DNA of 64,000 nt. It comes from Syngnathus acus (lineage: Eukaryota > Chordata > Actinopteri > Syngnathiformes > Syngnathidae). The stretch lies in assembly GCF_901709675.1 (NCBI RefSeq), contig NC_051095.1:10925956-10989955 (forward strand), given 5' to 3'. A program made the position numbers and the translations under genes. Positions 44,458-61,757 of this stretch are shown one piece after another (the first letter of the stretch is position 1; each line of letters begins with the position of its first letter). Below the pieces are notes generated by a model, which did not search any database, was not told the origin of the DNA, and was given only the letters and a program-made list of their open reading frames with translations.

Positions 44458-47400
44458 ATATATTATTGACTAATGAAAGGGAGTGTTTTTGACAATTCTA
44501 ATAGAAAACAAACGAAAACCAGTAAGGGAGTTTGCATTGTTATGTTATAAAAGTTGTATGAAGGCCACAGTTTGCCTATGGAACCATGTTTACATTCATT
44601 CTCATGAGAAAAAAGTTCCGTTTCGACCAGCTTCTCAGAAGTCCTTTGACGTTTCACTGTAAATGGACATTGTAGCAAAAAACTAATTCAGAGGTGGACT
44701 AGTTTTTTTTTTTTGCAGAGCACAGTACATAATGTACAAGTCAAGTAATACAATTTCACCTGTGTCCTCCGCCACGTCGGCCTGGAAAGTCTTCACAATG
44801 AGTGTGAGACCGCTGTCTGTTAACACGTCCATCAATACGGCTCCACGCTGCACCTATGCATCATTTTGACTGTCCCACCTGTTGCAGAGAGCCAGAGAGA
44901 GAGAGAGAGAGAAGTCATCATTAAAGGGTGAATGCAGTTGTGTCTAATGCGTGGTGACATTAACGCTAGTGTACTAGATTTCATTACAGCAAAGATCCAT
45001 GCGAGGCTTCGACAAGCCCAAAGTTACAGTAATTGAGGGAAAACATGACAGAGACATCAAACAGGCCCTCGGGGTAGCAAACCATCGCTCTTTCTTGTGT
45101 GCATCGCAGATTCCAGTCTAAGATTAATTTAAACTTTGCCAAGCAAGAAAGTACACAGCTGAGATCACTATGGAAACTGCGCCAATCTTTCCTATTTAAA
45201 GCTTCATTTAACATTTATAGCACAGTTGTTAACCTATGCCAAGCTCACATAGGCAGCTCTGAGCATATTTGTTTATTGTAATTAGCCGACTGTCTCCCTC
45301 CTATGCGCCTTGGCGACAAGGAAAACCAAGGCGCCTCAAAGAGGGGAGATTAAAGAGATGTGGCTGAGGCGCTGACAGCACACTGTGAACACCGACTCGT
45401 TTACTGTTGCGACTTATGGGGACTGCGCTGGGGCAATGACTGAGTGTCTATGTGGTGCGGGAGAGGCAGTGCACCGGCAAGCAGGCAGGTTGACACAAAG
45501 CACTTTTGCGACAAAAACAAAAAGAAAAACGACAGCGGTTGAAGTTTGTCAGCCAAGCCACATCACACTAAAAAAGGGTTGGATGGCACCAAAGGCTCAG
45601 TTGACGACGATGGGAATGTTTTTATGTTTCCCCTGTCAGTGTTGTAAAAGTAACATCAGGGCATAGGGGGGGCTTGCAGGGTTGTATTTACCATGTTTTT
45701 ATGTGTTGCCTTCAATTTATCCAGCCATCTAGCTCCCGTATTCGTATTTATAATCATGTTTAAGGTCAAAGGTGATGAGGCGTCTGTCCCTTCTGATCAC
45801 GGAAAGAGGCATATGTATGTATTAAATAAACATTTTTCGATTTTTCTTTTTCATTACAACAGCTCTTTTTGCGTCAAGCAATGAAAATGGCCTTTATTTT
45901 CGCCTTTGTAAATATTGTATATGGGGTTCATTTGAACTGTATTTAAGTACTGTGCTATTGTATGTCCGAAGGAATGTCACAGTCATTTGACAATTGTATC
46001 TTACGTTATTACACAACACTTACTGACCTTTTTTTTTTTACTTTTTATCTTGCACTCGACAAATAGTCCACATATTAAAAAATTAAATTGATACTAAAAC
46101 TAATAAAAACTAAACTACAATAAAGCATTTTTATCGAATTAAAACCAATAAATACCAACAAATGTCATCTAAAAACTCAATAAAACTAACTCAATTAAAT
46201 AAAAAACGCTGCCGTGAAAAATCCAAAATTATACTAATTCTGGTTTGTAAGTAATTTTAAAGGATTTTAGATACTCTTGAAATACAAAAAAAGTAATGTT
46301 TGTAGCCCATGTATACCACTGAAATCATATTCCGTATCAATTTTCAGAATCTTGGTGTTGGCTTATCAGCCAATGGCAATATAACAAGATCGTAGACATG
46401 CTGCCCTCTGTTTATTAATCAGAGCAGGCTTAAAAAAAAAATATTACTTGCAATTGATGAAAGACAGTTTCATCTTTACAGACAATATGCTGCCATCTCC
46501 ACATTGCTTCTCTCGGTTGAGTTCACGGGTAGGTTACATTGTATTGCACTAGCCACATGCTACATTATGTATTTATGAACATGCCGACACAGCTATAGCT
46601 CCACATCTGATGATGGAAACATAAGACAGATCAAGCTTAACTTTCCCGTGAAACTCAACTGAACTGTATGCAGAAACGTAACTAATGAGGAATATTAATC
46701 TGATGTCAAAAAGATGACAAAGACTCGGTCGGGGGCCAGGAAATTAATATTGATGATTTAGCCTTGTGCTTGTTGTTAGTCTTCCCTTGCACCCCCACTT
46801 CTTCTCCCAGCTCCTCTCTGGAGGGCTGGAGAAGCAGGATGACAAATGAGCCAGAGGAGGGGATCTAATAACATGATCTCCTCACGGTGAGAAAAGGGTG
46901 TCTGGGAGATTAAGACGGACGGTCAACAATAAGAGAAAGGGAGTGCACGGCTGACTATAAACAGCTCGTCTCTTTCATCCTATTGCTTCCAGATTTCATT
47001 AGCTGCCCACCGACTTGAGAGAGCAACCTGAAGGGAACTTCATTTGAAACGGCGCACTCAGTGGCTCAGCGGGTGACTTCAATTCACAGACATCACACGT
47101 GTGCATATGTACATTAGGTACTGGGCACACCCAGTCTAGGGGGGTGTAGACAAATGCATTTGCTGCATCAACTAGGAGAAACTCAGCCTATTAAACAATT
47201 GACCGCAATGGACACAAGTGATCATTTTCTGTGGATCAAATCAACACAGTGCAATCCTTCTGTGGTTTACATTTGGTATTGAGGCTTGAAAAATGCTGGT
47301 GGTAGTAAATAATCATGATTTTTTTATTTTTTTATTCAAGCACGTCACCCCCACCCCCAAATTTGAGAAATCTGTAGATTTTCTATATGTTTGTATATAA

Positions 47401-50400
47401 AAAAAAGGCTATTCAAGTACTAAATCCATACTTGGAAAAAAAAAGTTTTTATCCACCACAGTCCCTCCCAATATCAATCGAAATGATTATCTATAATCAC
47501 TCAGCCACAATATATCGTATATTATTTGAATAGTCTGGAGTTGTTATTGAATTTGCATTTCGCAAGTTAAACAGCTGTTTGACTAGAGCGACCGACATGA
47601 GATCAATAGAGCTCCAAATGCAATTGACGGAGCTCATCAAAATACTTTGTTTGATGAAGAAAAATAGTTTCACTGTGTCAATGAATCATGATTTTTACTG
47701 GATGCAGCGTTAAAGATACCAGTGTGAATCCAAAGTAAAGTGAGCCAAGTGAGTTGCAAAATCATTCGGCTTTGATTAGGACCACAGATTCAAATTACAC
47801 ACGCAGTCACATTTGGTAGTTTTCCAACGACTGGTGAAAAAATGGAGCTTGCTCATTTAAGAGCAAGAATGAGGGACCAAACCTAAGACAACATTTCAAC
47901 ATATCAAATGGGAAATAACATCAACCGGTGGAAATACAACAAGGACTCTGAAAAAGTGAAGTCACACATTGCCCTATTAAAAATTGGCTGTGGCCACTGA
48001 GCAACGTGTCTGCAAAGTGGCGTGGACACCACACACAGCAGGAAGGCTAGTCAGGCCACACAGGTCCTGCCAGACATCAGAGTGTGGATTGGGGATGTGT
48101 TGTGAGTGAGGGAGGCCTCTGCATGTCTCCGTGAGCGTGCGCGTGTTTTCATGGCCGCTTGCATGTGCGCTACACAAAGCCCCAAGGCCGAGCATTCAGC
48201 ACCGGTATACGCTGGCAGAGGCTGCATATGCAATCCCAGGAACAGAAAGAATGAAAGAAAGACAAGGAGATAAAGGCAAAGGCAGAGGTCCTCCCACTGC
48301 CATTCGATTCTAATACCGTCAACGTGTTTACTCGTTATTCATGGTTGTCTTGTACTCATCATGCAGGAATTTCCACCACTCACCATCTCCGCCAACTCTA
48401 TCAAGACGTGACCAGAGGCGAGCTCCACTAATAATGATGGACTAACTGTAATAGAACGAGCATTGACACTGGAGCCATAGGGCTAACAAGGGGAGGATTC
48501 CAGCGCCACAAGCTTGCGACAGTCATTTTTCAAAGCATTTTATCACGGGCAGCACCACCATCATAACCTATCATGAAAAAGAAAAAAGAAAAAAGAGGCG
48601 TTCACTTTATAGCATTTATGAGATCTGTACTAGCCTATATAGGATGGAGTCAGTGAAATTCAAGTGACTTGACGCAGTCACAAAATGACCACTGTTTGAC
48701 ACTGTGACAATTGACACCATATTGAAAATCAATGTTTGTTTTTTTGGTTTGGTGTGCAATAATTCAGCATTATTAGAAATAATACATTGTCTTTAAGCGG
48801 CACTGCATTCTTTGAGTGTGGGGAAACATTAAGTGTATGACTCCTTCCTGCAGTGTTTTTCATGCGGAGCGGAGTCTGTGAATATAAAACAGAAATAGAG
48901 CAAAATAGCGGGAAAAAAAGTGGGAGAAGCCAGACGGAACGATTAAGGTTTGACTTGTCCTCCTCCACTTCTTCATCGCATGATGTGTTAATGTGCAAGC
49001 TGGATAACAAGATAAGAACATGTTTACGTGCTTTGTATGGAACCTATCTGCAGCACAATCTAATTCTTGCAAGCCTCTTCCTGGTTCACTGCCTGGCTCT
49101 CTGACTGGATTACATTTTTTTTTTTTCACGACAAGACGGACGGCTGAAGTAGAGGACTATGTTTAATTGTCAAAAACGGTGAAACAAGATTTCACAGCGG
49201 AGATTATGTTTACCGCATGTACAAAGAGTCCAGTGTGCTCGGAAGGAATGAGTCAAGGGCTTAGGATGAGACCACCACCTGAGGAGCCCTCAAAGCACCA
49301 CAGGGAGCACTGAAGCAAATAGCCAGTACCAAATTGGCAACTCGCCCTTTCAGCACAGGTACTGCACAACGCTTGCATAAGATGCGTCACACGCAACGCA
49401 TTGTAAGACTTCTGAGCTAGTAGCCACGCTTAGGCGGAAACATGGATCCACTCCAGACACAGAAACTTTTAAACATATGTTGAAGCCAAACACAATGTTC
49501 TCGTCAACTTGGACATATCCCCGTTGATGGAAACGCTAGCGAGGGATTAGACTCGGTCAGGAGATTAGTAGTAGTGGCTGCATGTGAAGTTGACTTCCCA
49601 CTATAAGCCTGCTGGAGACACACTGCACATTTGTAACATGCTTGCTGAGTGTGAAAAGGAAGCAGAGAACATGTGAAGTTCATGCAAAGCCGCCTTCCTA
49701 TTTGTTCCTCTCTCGCTGTCGCAGTCTTGTTGACACGTAATCGCTGCACTGCGGAGCTCTTACGATCAGTTAAGGCGCATATCGTTCGCAATTTTCAGAT
49801 ATATTTGGAAAGGGAACCTAAATGTATCACGAAAAACGATGATAATAATAAAAGTCTTCATCATTGTGACTTTGTTATACATTTTAGAAAATTGAAGCTT
49901 AACATGCAGCAACTTCATCAGCCAATGAATATAGACTTAAAAACAAAATCTACCGTATGTAATACTTGAAAATCTTTGGATGAATGACTAACATAAACAA
50001 ATGTTCATTATTACTTTTGAAATCGGTGTTACAGTTTGAAAAGAATAACAAAAAAAGTGATTTCCCATCATTATTACTTATTTCTATCGCGAACGTCTGG
50101 GTATTATTGTTATATTATTTTTGTATATTATTTTTAAAGTCCCATAACTCATCATGGGGAGTCTTTAAAAAACAACAACTTTTTTTGCCCATTTGCAACC
50201 TTCGTGTTGGCTTTACCATAATGCAGTTCCAAAATCTAGCATGAGATAAATATAAACAATATCAATCCAAAGAAATAATAAATCAAGTTATTAATTTTTC
50301 GAGGGGACAGAGGAGTAAGACGTAAACGCCGGCATGCTGTATTCTCATCTGACTGGGTTGGTACAACACGGTGCCGAGAATGTCTCCCTCCCGCCTTCTC

Positions 50401-50690
50401 TGCTGCTTGCTCCTGCGTGGGCAGTAGCTCCGATGAGCATTTTGATTTTGGAACCACCATTTTTTGCTTGCGCCCTTGAGTCAAAAGAGAAAAGCTGTGA
50501 CTGGCAATGCTGTCTAAACAAAAGCTTGAGGTCCAAGTAAATCTTTAAGGAGAACAACAGCATGACGTTGGTTGGCACTGATACACCAAAAATACATTAT
50601 TTAAGTCTTTCTCACCCATTTCAAGAGTGTTGTGTCATCTAAAATGCCTGCTCCTGCCTGTTTAGGGCACAACTTCCCCACGCTCCTTAT
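44458..50690. other. Gene-free stretch with scattered non-repetitive blocks
   Basis: No coding exon was recognised. There is a short GA run near 44893-44914 and several A- or T-rich runs. The block 46700-47060 is balanced in composition and free of recognised repeats, with AAATTAATATTGATGATTTA and GGATCTAATAACATGATCTC. It is a candidate conserved non-coding element that cannot be confirmed here. Confidence 0.3.
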
Positions 50691-50780
50691 CATCCATCCA
50701 TCCATCCATCCATCCATCCATCCATCCATCCATCCATCCATCCATCCATCCATCCATCCATCCATCCATCCATCCATCCA
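50691..50780 (+). repeat. (TCCA)n microsatellite
   Basis: About 22 uninterrupted TCCA/CATC units, the same motif as the second half of the array at 31962-32113. Confidence 0.95.
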
Positions 50781-51280
50781 TATTTAAAGAAATGAAAGAA
50801 AAAAAACCTGAAAAAGCAAGAGGCATCACTAAAATGAAAGATACAAATCAATTATATATAATGAATAGAACCAAGTTGATACATTTCATCAAACACCCTC
50901 ACTTAAAATCTCCGACATGATGGTGGTGATGAAAGAGATGTGGCACCTGCTCGTGATAATCTTTGTCAATCGAAGGCTACTGAAGAATACGGGAAGGATA
51001 TGCACGCACTCACAGTGGATCAGGATTTGAAAAAAGAAATATTTCTGGGTACATCACAACCTGCGAGACAAATATGGTACCACTTGGCCTTCAGAATGTA
51101 AGAAACATTCCGTCAGATAAATAAGATACCAAAATGTGGAAAAAGTGAAACTCTATGAATATTACCCATATGCACTCTATATGCATATTTATGTCTAAAG
51201 ATTTATTTATATATGCATATATTTACTATTTATTGTATGCATACGTATATGCACATAGATTTGTATGTCTATATACACCA

Positions 51281-54207
<2,927 letters not shown>

Positions 54208-54470
54208 AATTAGGGCTGCAGCTACCGATGATTTTAATAGTCGATTAATCTGTCGATTATTTGTCTATTATTCAAATCGTTTACAAAACAGCTGACTCTC
54301 TTTTCAGGACATTATTTCAACTTGATAATTATCTAACAAGTCAAAGAATGGGCAAAAATGTTGCTCAAGTCTGCTTTCATGAAGAACTACAGAAAACGGA
54401 GAATAGTTACTGTTGAGAAAATGGAATTCTGAAGATTTAGACGATTGTAAATTAAAACAGGTATTTAAAC
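54208..54470. mobile_element. hAT-like repeat (GGGCTGCAGCTACCGATGAT family), fragment
   Basis: Begins AGGGCTGCAGCTACCGATGA with TAGTCGATTAATCTGTCGAT, followed by CTGCTTTCATGAAGAACTAC and GAATAGTTACTGTTGAGAA. A second, diverged copy of the inner part lies at 63610-63800. Confidence 0.55.
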
Positions 54471-55069
54471 AAATAACGGGACAGTGGTTGGAAATCACTG
54501 GTCCAAAAGGTCAAACCGATTGTTAGTTGCAAATTTGCCAGCCTTGTAACATATACTCTCCCATTCAGGACACACAAATTAGAACCAAAGAGTTCCAATA
54601 CAGTAGCGTTTAAAAAGACGCGTCTATATGATAAACTGCTTATAAATACAGAAGATTTATCTTCTTCTCACCAAAAGTAATAATGGCCTGCCTCTTTCCA
54701 ACACACCCTCATGCTTTGCATGATCCATATTATCTGTACTGCAAACGTTGAACCATCTGCGAGGCAATTAGCATATTTCCAACAGCTGCATTTATTAGAG
54801 CTACACCTTGTTTGCTTTGCTGCATCTAAATCAGGCCGGATAGATTGGAGAGCATTATGTCGCTAATACACTGAAATAATATCCTGCAGGTTCACATGAC
54901 AGCCAAGGCGCTCTGTCAATGTCTGTTTCTTTCAAACACGTTTGGGCTTGTCGTGATCGATATTTTTTACCGGCACCACTTTGTTCTAGCCCTCACACTT
55001 AAGCGACATAGTAATTGACATTTATGCAATTTTCAGGGCCAGTATTTTTCTTTGCCTGTACACGCGAGC

Positions 55070-55548
55070 CGGAGCATGGAATGAAGTTATTAGAGAGGGT
55101 GTTGGAAAAGAGGGTGAGGACATGGGTAAAGGTGGACGAGATGCAGTATGGCTTCATGCCTGGTAAAGGTACAACAGACGCAATTTTTGTCATCCGACAG
55201 ATGCAAGAGAAGCACCAGGAGAAGAGGAAGATGTTGTACTTCGCTTTTGTCGACCTGGAAAAAGCGTTCGACAGGGTGCCAAGGGAGGTGGTGAGGTGGG
55301 CCCTAAGGAAGTCGGGTGTGGAAGAGGGACTGGTAAAGGCTGTGATGGCTCTCTACTGCAGAGCCTGCACAACTGTTAGAACAGGAGTTGGCGACAGTAA
55401 TGGGTTTGAAGTAAGGGTAGGGGTGCACCAGGGATCAGTGCTCAGCCCATTATTGTTTGCTATCGTGATGGATGTGGTATCGAGGGAAGTGAGGGGTGGA
55501 CTACCATAGGAGCTGCTCTACGCGGATGACTTGGTATTGATGGCTCAC
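55070..55548 (+). mobile_element. RTE-type LINE reverse-transcriptase fragment
   Basis: Encodes a piece of reverse transcriptase: MQYGFMPGKGTTDAIFVIRQ, YFAFVDLEKAFDRVPREVV, GVHQGSVLSPLLFAIVMDVV, then an in-frame TAG and LLYADDLVLMA. Motif spelling is that of the RTE clade. Both ends are missing and it is interrupted, so it is a dead fragment. Confidence 0.85.
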
Positions 55549-57369
55549 AAATGAAATGTTACAAATGAAAAAGTGCCATACATTCATAAAAACTTTCAAT
55601 TTAAAACTCCAAATCTACACCTCAGTCATTTATTGGCTATTTAATTTCAAATCTATTGCAGTGGACAAACTATTAAAAACTGTGATTGCTCAAATGTTTC
55701 TGACAATCAAGGAGAGAACCGGCCTGTCAGTGTGTGAGTGTGTGTGTGTTTGTTTGCTTTCAGAGTGTGTATGATGGCGTGATGTGGAATTTTGATTTTT
55801 CCTAATAAAATGCCCTTTCAGATGAGCTGGATCACAGGCTAAGGCCATCAAGATGCGATGGCAGCCACCGCTGGGCCCAGGCGGTGTAATAGCCAATCAC
55901 AGATAAGAAAACATCTTCTAACACATCTCGCATCACACTTGTACTGTAGCCATTTTAATTCCAAACGGTGCGTGCTCGACAAGATCAGACCTGCCTTCGG
56001 CGGAAATGGAGTGTAAGGATCCACACATACACACACACACATACAGACAGACACGCAAAAAAAAGCTGATACGAAATAACACTCAATATCAGTGTTGGCT
56101 ACATCTGCCATCAATTGCTAATCAATAGCAATGCATCTATGGGTTCAATGTGATTCCCAGCAGATAGTATATCTTATTGTCCCCGCCATTACATCCCCCA
56201 TCTTGATGCGCCGCCTCACATTGCTCCACTGATGTGTATCAGTGATTGTCCCCAGAGTCCTATCAGTCAATGACTCGTGGAAAGAGAGGGCGAATACATA
56301 CAACCTATGACCTCTGCCCCGTCAGCCCGGATGACCCCAATATCCCTCTCAGTTAATGAGGTGTGTGTTTACAAAACATCTGCACTAACACAGTTGAAGA
56401 ACATCGCCACAATAAATACAAACGGGAGTCACAAAACAAATGTCATTATTACATTACATCATTTTTACCAATAGAGCGAGTTTGCAAAATTACCATCAGC
56501 CCAGGATGTATTCCGCTCACAAAAATAGAGCTTATAATATGTACAAAGTTTTGTTCACAAGAAGTCATTCAGAAAAAAGTGTGAATAAAATATTCATTTT
56601 ACATAAACATTTTTTCCCCAGCCACCCTAGTTCCTGGATTGTTGTTGGTCTATGTGCCCATATAGAAAAACAACTTGTGACAAATACCCAATAGTCTAAT
56701 AGTTGTACCCCAGCTCTCGCCCCAACGTCAGCTAAGATACGATCCAGCTCACCTGTGACCCTTATGAGGATAAGCCCATAAACTGCCGTCACATATATCA
56801 CAACACAAGAGAGCACACCAAAGCTAGTAATCAATGAAATGACCTCTGAACGGCGCACAAACCCTCTATCATCAAACATGCATACACACAGACACACACA
56901 TTAGAATAGCATAGCTGTGCCTAGATGCGTGAACCTGCCAATTATTCCGCGCCTTACTGGAACCTCACTCCATCTGAGGTGTGATTGGAATAACAACCAT
57001 CCTCCAAAGCATGCCACCCTCCATTCCCTGCAGGGTATCATTGAAGCTGCAGGGAAAGAGGGAAGGGAGCGTGACAAGGTAAGGAAGAGGATGTGTACAC
57101 AGGGGTGCCATTAAAGGCTCGAGGAGGGGGATGGATGAATCTCAGGGACCGTAACAGAAGAGGAGCATTCGACATGTCTTAAGAGCATCGTATCAAACAT
57201 TCAACGACTGTCGCCATTCTAATCAGTGTTGCCACAGTTACCTTGGAAAGTAATGCAGTTATTTACAGATTACTGTCCAGAAAAAGTCTTTTTTTTATGG
57301 ACTACTTGAGTTCAAAAATAACAAAGTTAAATTAAAAGTTACTTGTAGTTACAATTATATTATGTGTTC
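55549..57369. other. Gene-free stretch with repeat pieces
   Basis: No coding exon was recognised. It includes short GT/CA runs (55735-55770, 56020-56060, 56880-56900) and, at 56704-56785, a diverged copy of the family seen at 43515-43690, in the opposite orientation (TACCCCAGCTCTCGCC, TGACCCTTATGAGGATAAGC). Confidence 0.4.
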
Positions 57370-57600
57370 AATGTGCCCTCTTTGCATCCATTGCAACCTG
57401 GTCATCCTGGAAGGGGGATCCTCCCATTTGTGGTCTCTTCTCAAGGTTTCTCATTTTTCCCCCCCAGTAGGGTTTTTTGGAGTTTTTCCTTGCCCTCCTG
57501 GGAGTTTAAGATCAGGGGAATAATTATCAATTTTTGTACATTTGATGCCCTTTGAGACTTGCTTGTGATTTGGGGCTATATAAATAAACTCGACTTGTTA
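57370..57600 (+). mobile_element. L2-type LINE 3' end fragment
   Basis: CCTCTTTGCATCCATTGCAA, TGGTCTCTTCTCAAGGTTTC and CTCCTGGGAGTTTAAGATCA match the 3' UTR of the L2 copy at 15402-17104 (16840-16970). The end, TTGTGATTTGGGGCTATATA followed by AATAAACTCGACTTG, is the familiar L2 terminus. It is a related but different subfamily. Confidence 0.75.
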
Positions 57601-60600
57601 GCAATCAAGTGTAAGGCGTTACCCTCATCACAGGTTCTAACGGAGGCCCCGAAAGGCAGAGAGGGGGTTAAATTGGAGCAAAAAGCCGAGGATTATGCGA
57701 GGAAGGAACGAAGGGGGGGAAGAAGTCAAAGCCAGGGCTCCCTGGCAGTGTTCCGAGGCAGAGGTACTGTGAGAGTGAGAGCTGTCTGAGTGACACTCGC
57801 TCTCATAGCCACCCCACCTCTGGGGAAATAACCCTCTTAATCCAGCATGCTCTTTCAGATAGACAAGATCCCCTCTTCTTCTCACAGCGAGGATATGAAA
57901 CGCTCCCCCTTGCGATTCAAATACCTGGCATAAGGGCTGGAAATCTAATTGACAACAATGTGACGCCGAGCAGCTCGGGAAAGACATCAATGTCTCCGGG
58001 CCGCCTCCTTTCGAGCGGGGAAGGCACAAAGCCATTGGCTGGCGACATGGGAAGTGGCCTGCCATTGGCTGGCTTGTCGGGAGGGGGCTCACTGTTACGT
58101 GGCACGGGACTGCATCTGCGGGCTATTGTTTGAAGTCCTTTTAAACACACCTGATCGCCATATACGCGAGCCTTATTATTTTTTACGTCCGTCTTTCACA
58201 AGGACACATGATGTGACAAACACTTGGAGACAGAGTTAATTAACAGTCGACATTGCTGACCGAAGAGAGGAATCAATAGAGGCAAGGCGGGCCCGGTCGC
58301 AGCAGGCCGAGCAATAAGACCCGCTGACCGCACAGCCTTTTCAGCGCGAGCCCAGGGAGGTCTTTTTCTCACCGTACTGGGAAATCACTATACAGTCAGG
58401 CAGCTCGGTACCCAGAGTGCACTGCGGAGCATGAACACACACACACACACCCATACATGCACACAATGTGATATTATATTAGCATTACAAAGGCTTTCCC
58501 ACCATCTGTGTTATGCAGTTTCCAAGCTTTGAGTGCTGATGTTTCCATAGGTGCTGCCGATGGCTTAAAATGACAAACGTATTTATTAGCGAATTTCTGA
58601 CGTTTCCGTACAGTACGTAACACGCACAAAGCCCTTTCACAACTTTTAGATCTTGCACACAGATCTTCCTGTGTAATTCATGTACAATGGCGCCTAGCTC
58701 GCAACACAATTTACCTGTATATGAAAATAGTTTAAAATGCCATCCTTAAATAAACTTGGTTTCTTGATTACATGAACTTATTACATGACATTAAGTTGGA
58801 AACAACTTTACTGATGCATCCCCCCCACACACACACACACACACTAGATAGTGCAGTGATGTACAATTTTAGATACGAGAGCAACCCTGTTTGTGAGTTC
58901 ATCCTTTGTTCTACTGCTGATTATAAAGGAATGGAAAAAGGCACAATAAAATCCTGGTGCAATGGGTCTATTGTTTCATTTGAAGATTTGGTGTGTATGC
59001 AGTCATGGAGGACACTATCCTGTGGGTATTTCTGGTTCAATTGTCATTTGAGTAGCTAGATTTGGTTTCGTGGCTTTAAAAGAATTGTGTGAGTCAAGTT
59101 AGGATGACAAGTTCATGGAAGCAGAAGAGAAAAACAAAAGAATATTTCATTGGCTTTTGTTTCTTTGTTAGCATTTTGTATGTTCTAAAAAAACATTAAA
59201 TAAAAAGTGATGGCTGGATAATCTCCAATTACTTTTGTTAGCATTGCAGCAACAATATGTCTCAGAACTCAAGGTAGAAAGGAATTGTAATGTCTAGCCC
59301 ACACTGATTCCCAAAATGTGCTGGTCTTGTGACCTTCTCTACGAGAGCGGTGCGGAAAAATCCTATAAAGAGCTATGTTCCGCTCAGTGAGAGTAGATAG
59401 AGCTCAGCGTTTTACTCGGCGGCCGACAGGAGTGAAAAGACTTGGCTCGTACACACAGCTCCCCTTGCTTTCCACTGTTGCCTGTTGTCACTAGCTAGCC
59501 TCTGGTCCAACGCCAGTCGCCTACTTGGCAGGGAGAGGTGCTCTACAAAGCAAATGGCAGAACTGGTAAATAATGCTGATAGACTGTGATACAGAGAGAA
59601 GCGGCCTCTTTATTCTGCAATCTACTCTAGCGAGGAGAACGCCGCCGCCGTTTGTCTTAATCACTTTGAAAAAGCAGGGAAGAATTGATCTACCTTGTGT
59701 TATCTCACATGATGAACAACAAATTGCTCAGAGGCGATGGTTTGCCATGGCAGTCAGTCCAACAGGAGCGGGTCGGGTCGTTTACCGCTCAAGACGAACG
59801 CTAACAATCATGCAGAGGAAAGGGGGGATAGAAAGTCAGGCAAAACACTCATCTAAGCAGCAATTTTAGAAAATGGAAAGTATGGTGGAAGATAAACTAC
59901 TTAAGTATGGTCAATATTGGAATGCAACAACGTTATACTTCAATCATAGCACCAATAATGACAACAACAAAATCTTGACATGAACAACAAATTCCTCTTG
60001 AATTTCCATCAAAAGTTTCACTGATGTTTGGAAATGTTTATACTTGGAAACTTCATGAGGTACAGCTGTGGAATACACACACACACACATACACACACAC
60101 GAAATTGCACCGTTCTTGAAAGAAAAGAAAAAAAACGACCCAATGTATTGTATAATAATTTTGATTCATGATTTTGAATTCCCATGAAAAGCATCCATTT
60201 TAAAAAGCATCCATTTTGTCTAACTGAAGACATCCAAATTATTTTGCTAAACTTCCCATGAAAACTTCTCGGAATATTTATTGAACATAGACTGGAAATA
60301 TTCCACTTGGTTTGCAGCCTTAGTCAGCAAGCAATAGCAACTGCAGCAGCCGGTGTCTTGACGTTAACTCACAGCAGTTTGTATGTAACATAAGGCCCGG
60401 AACATCCAAGCTTGCAAAGGCAGCCTGTTGAGAACCAAGGTAGTCTAGGGTTAGCACACTTGTCAAAACCAATATCCACCTGTAGAAGACAAGACTGGGA
60501 GGAGGCAGCCAAAGCGATGTGCATAAAGGAGAGGCACTAAAAATCACCTCTCCTAAAATGCCACGGGGGAGCGGGCTCACACTGCTTAAAGCATGATGAA

Positions 60601-61559
60601 AGGAATGCAATCCAGCACAGCTCCCTGCGTGCGGATAATCAAACAAGCCCATCGCTAAAAGCTCGGCATTCAATTTCAATTCGGAAAGTTGCTGCAGTCT
60701 GACACAAGGGAAAGATGCAAGAAAGAAATGCATTTGCGTTGAACTCAGTGGGACGCCCAAAAATATTTGTTTTGTAATGTCCCCCATCAGACACAAACAA
60801 ATGAGCTTGGAAACCAGACTGACTGTTACCTTTGAACCACAACTTCTAATACTCCCCCGCCCCCCGCACATTATTAGTTGCCAATTTATTTTTCTACATG
60901 CCAACCAATACTACTCAGCGAAAATGAAAATCATCTTAAATTTAATTTAAAATAAATAAAGCACATGCAACATGTTTTATACAGATTTTTAAAGAGCTGA
61001 CACTGCAACAGCATCATAAAACAAATCAGTGTTACTGTTTCCTACATCTGTCATGTTTGAAGTTTGTCAAACTCACCATGTGACAATATGCCTGATATTC
61101 CGACATCGGACTGAAAAGAATGTGCTTCTGGAGTTTTTTTCCCCCCCACTCTGAGAGCACCGATTAGTCGTACTGCATCTCTTTAACTGTTCTTTCTAAA
61201 GGCTTGCTGACCATGACTGTGTTATTGGACAGTACATTCATCTCTTCACTGCTTCTAGGTGGTCAAGGCAGAAGGAGCAACACAATGTCCATTGAAATGT
61301 GTCAAAAATAATTATGATGACGACGTACAGTACATTCTTAATCACAATGTATATTATATGCTCCGGTACAAAATTTAAAAATAAGGGTTTTTTTTCCGAA
61401 TCTATCTGTGCGGCCTGGCGGACGGCTGTCCCGGAGTACAAGTGTACATTAGAGTGAATTTAATGACCCAGTTTTTCTGCCGCATGGTCCAATCAGAATC
61501 AGTTCTCCAAAAGATATTTTGTACATTTGCCAATATTGTAAGTTTTATCCATTCATTTT
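57601..61559. other. Gene-free stretch; possible promoter-like block at 59330-59570
   Basis: No coding exon matches a known family. 57940-58130 is GC-richer and has three CCATTGGCTGG-type (inverted or direct CCAAT) words. 59330-59570 has TATAAAG at 59364-59370 and, 184 bp on, ATGGCAGAACTG followed by a GTAAAT donor-like site. This could be a first exon of an unknown plus-strand transcript, but support is weak. Confidence 0.25.
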
Positions 61560-61757
61560 TTTTATGGCTCATCCTCACTAGGGTGGCAGATGAGCTGGAG
61601 TCAGAGGTTTGCACATGTGGGGAAAAAAAAAAATCGATCATTCACACGTACATTCACAGTCACATGCAACACACACAAAGGCTACATTCTGGATTATAAC
61701 CGTCAGTCTTAGAACTGCGCGGTGAATGTGTTAACCACAAGTCAGCTGTGCCGCCAA
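61560..61757 (+). mobile_element. Diverged teleost interspersed repeat
   Basis: Contains GGCTCATCCTCACTAGGGTG, CATTCACACGTACATTCACA and GAACTGCGCGGTGAATGTGT with TTAACCAC...TGTGCCGCC at the end, all diverged versions of a common fish repeat related to 43515-43690. Confidence 0.5.
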
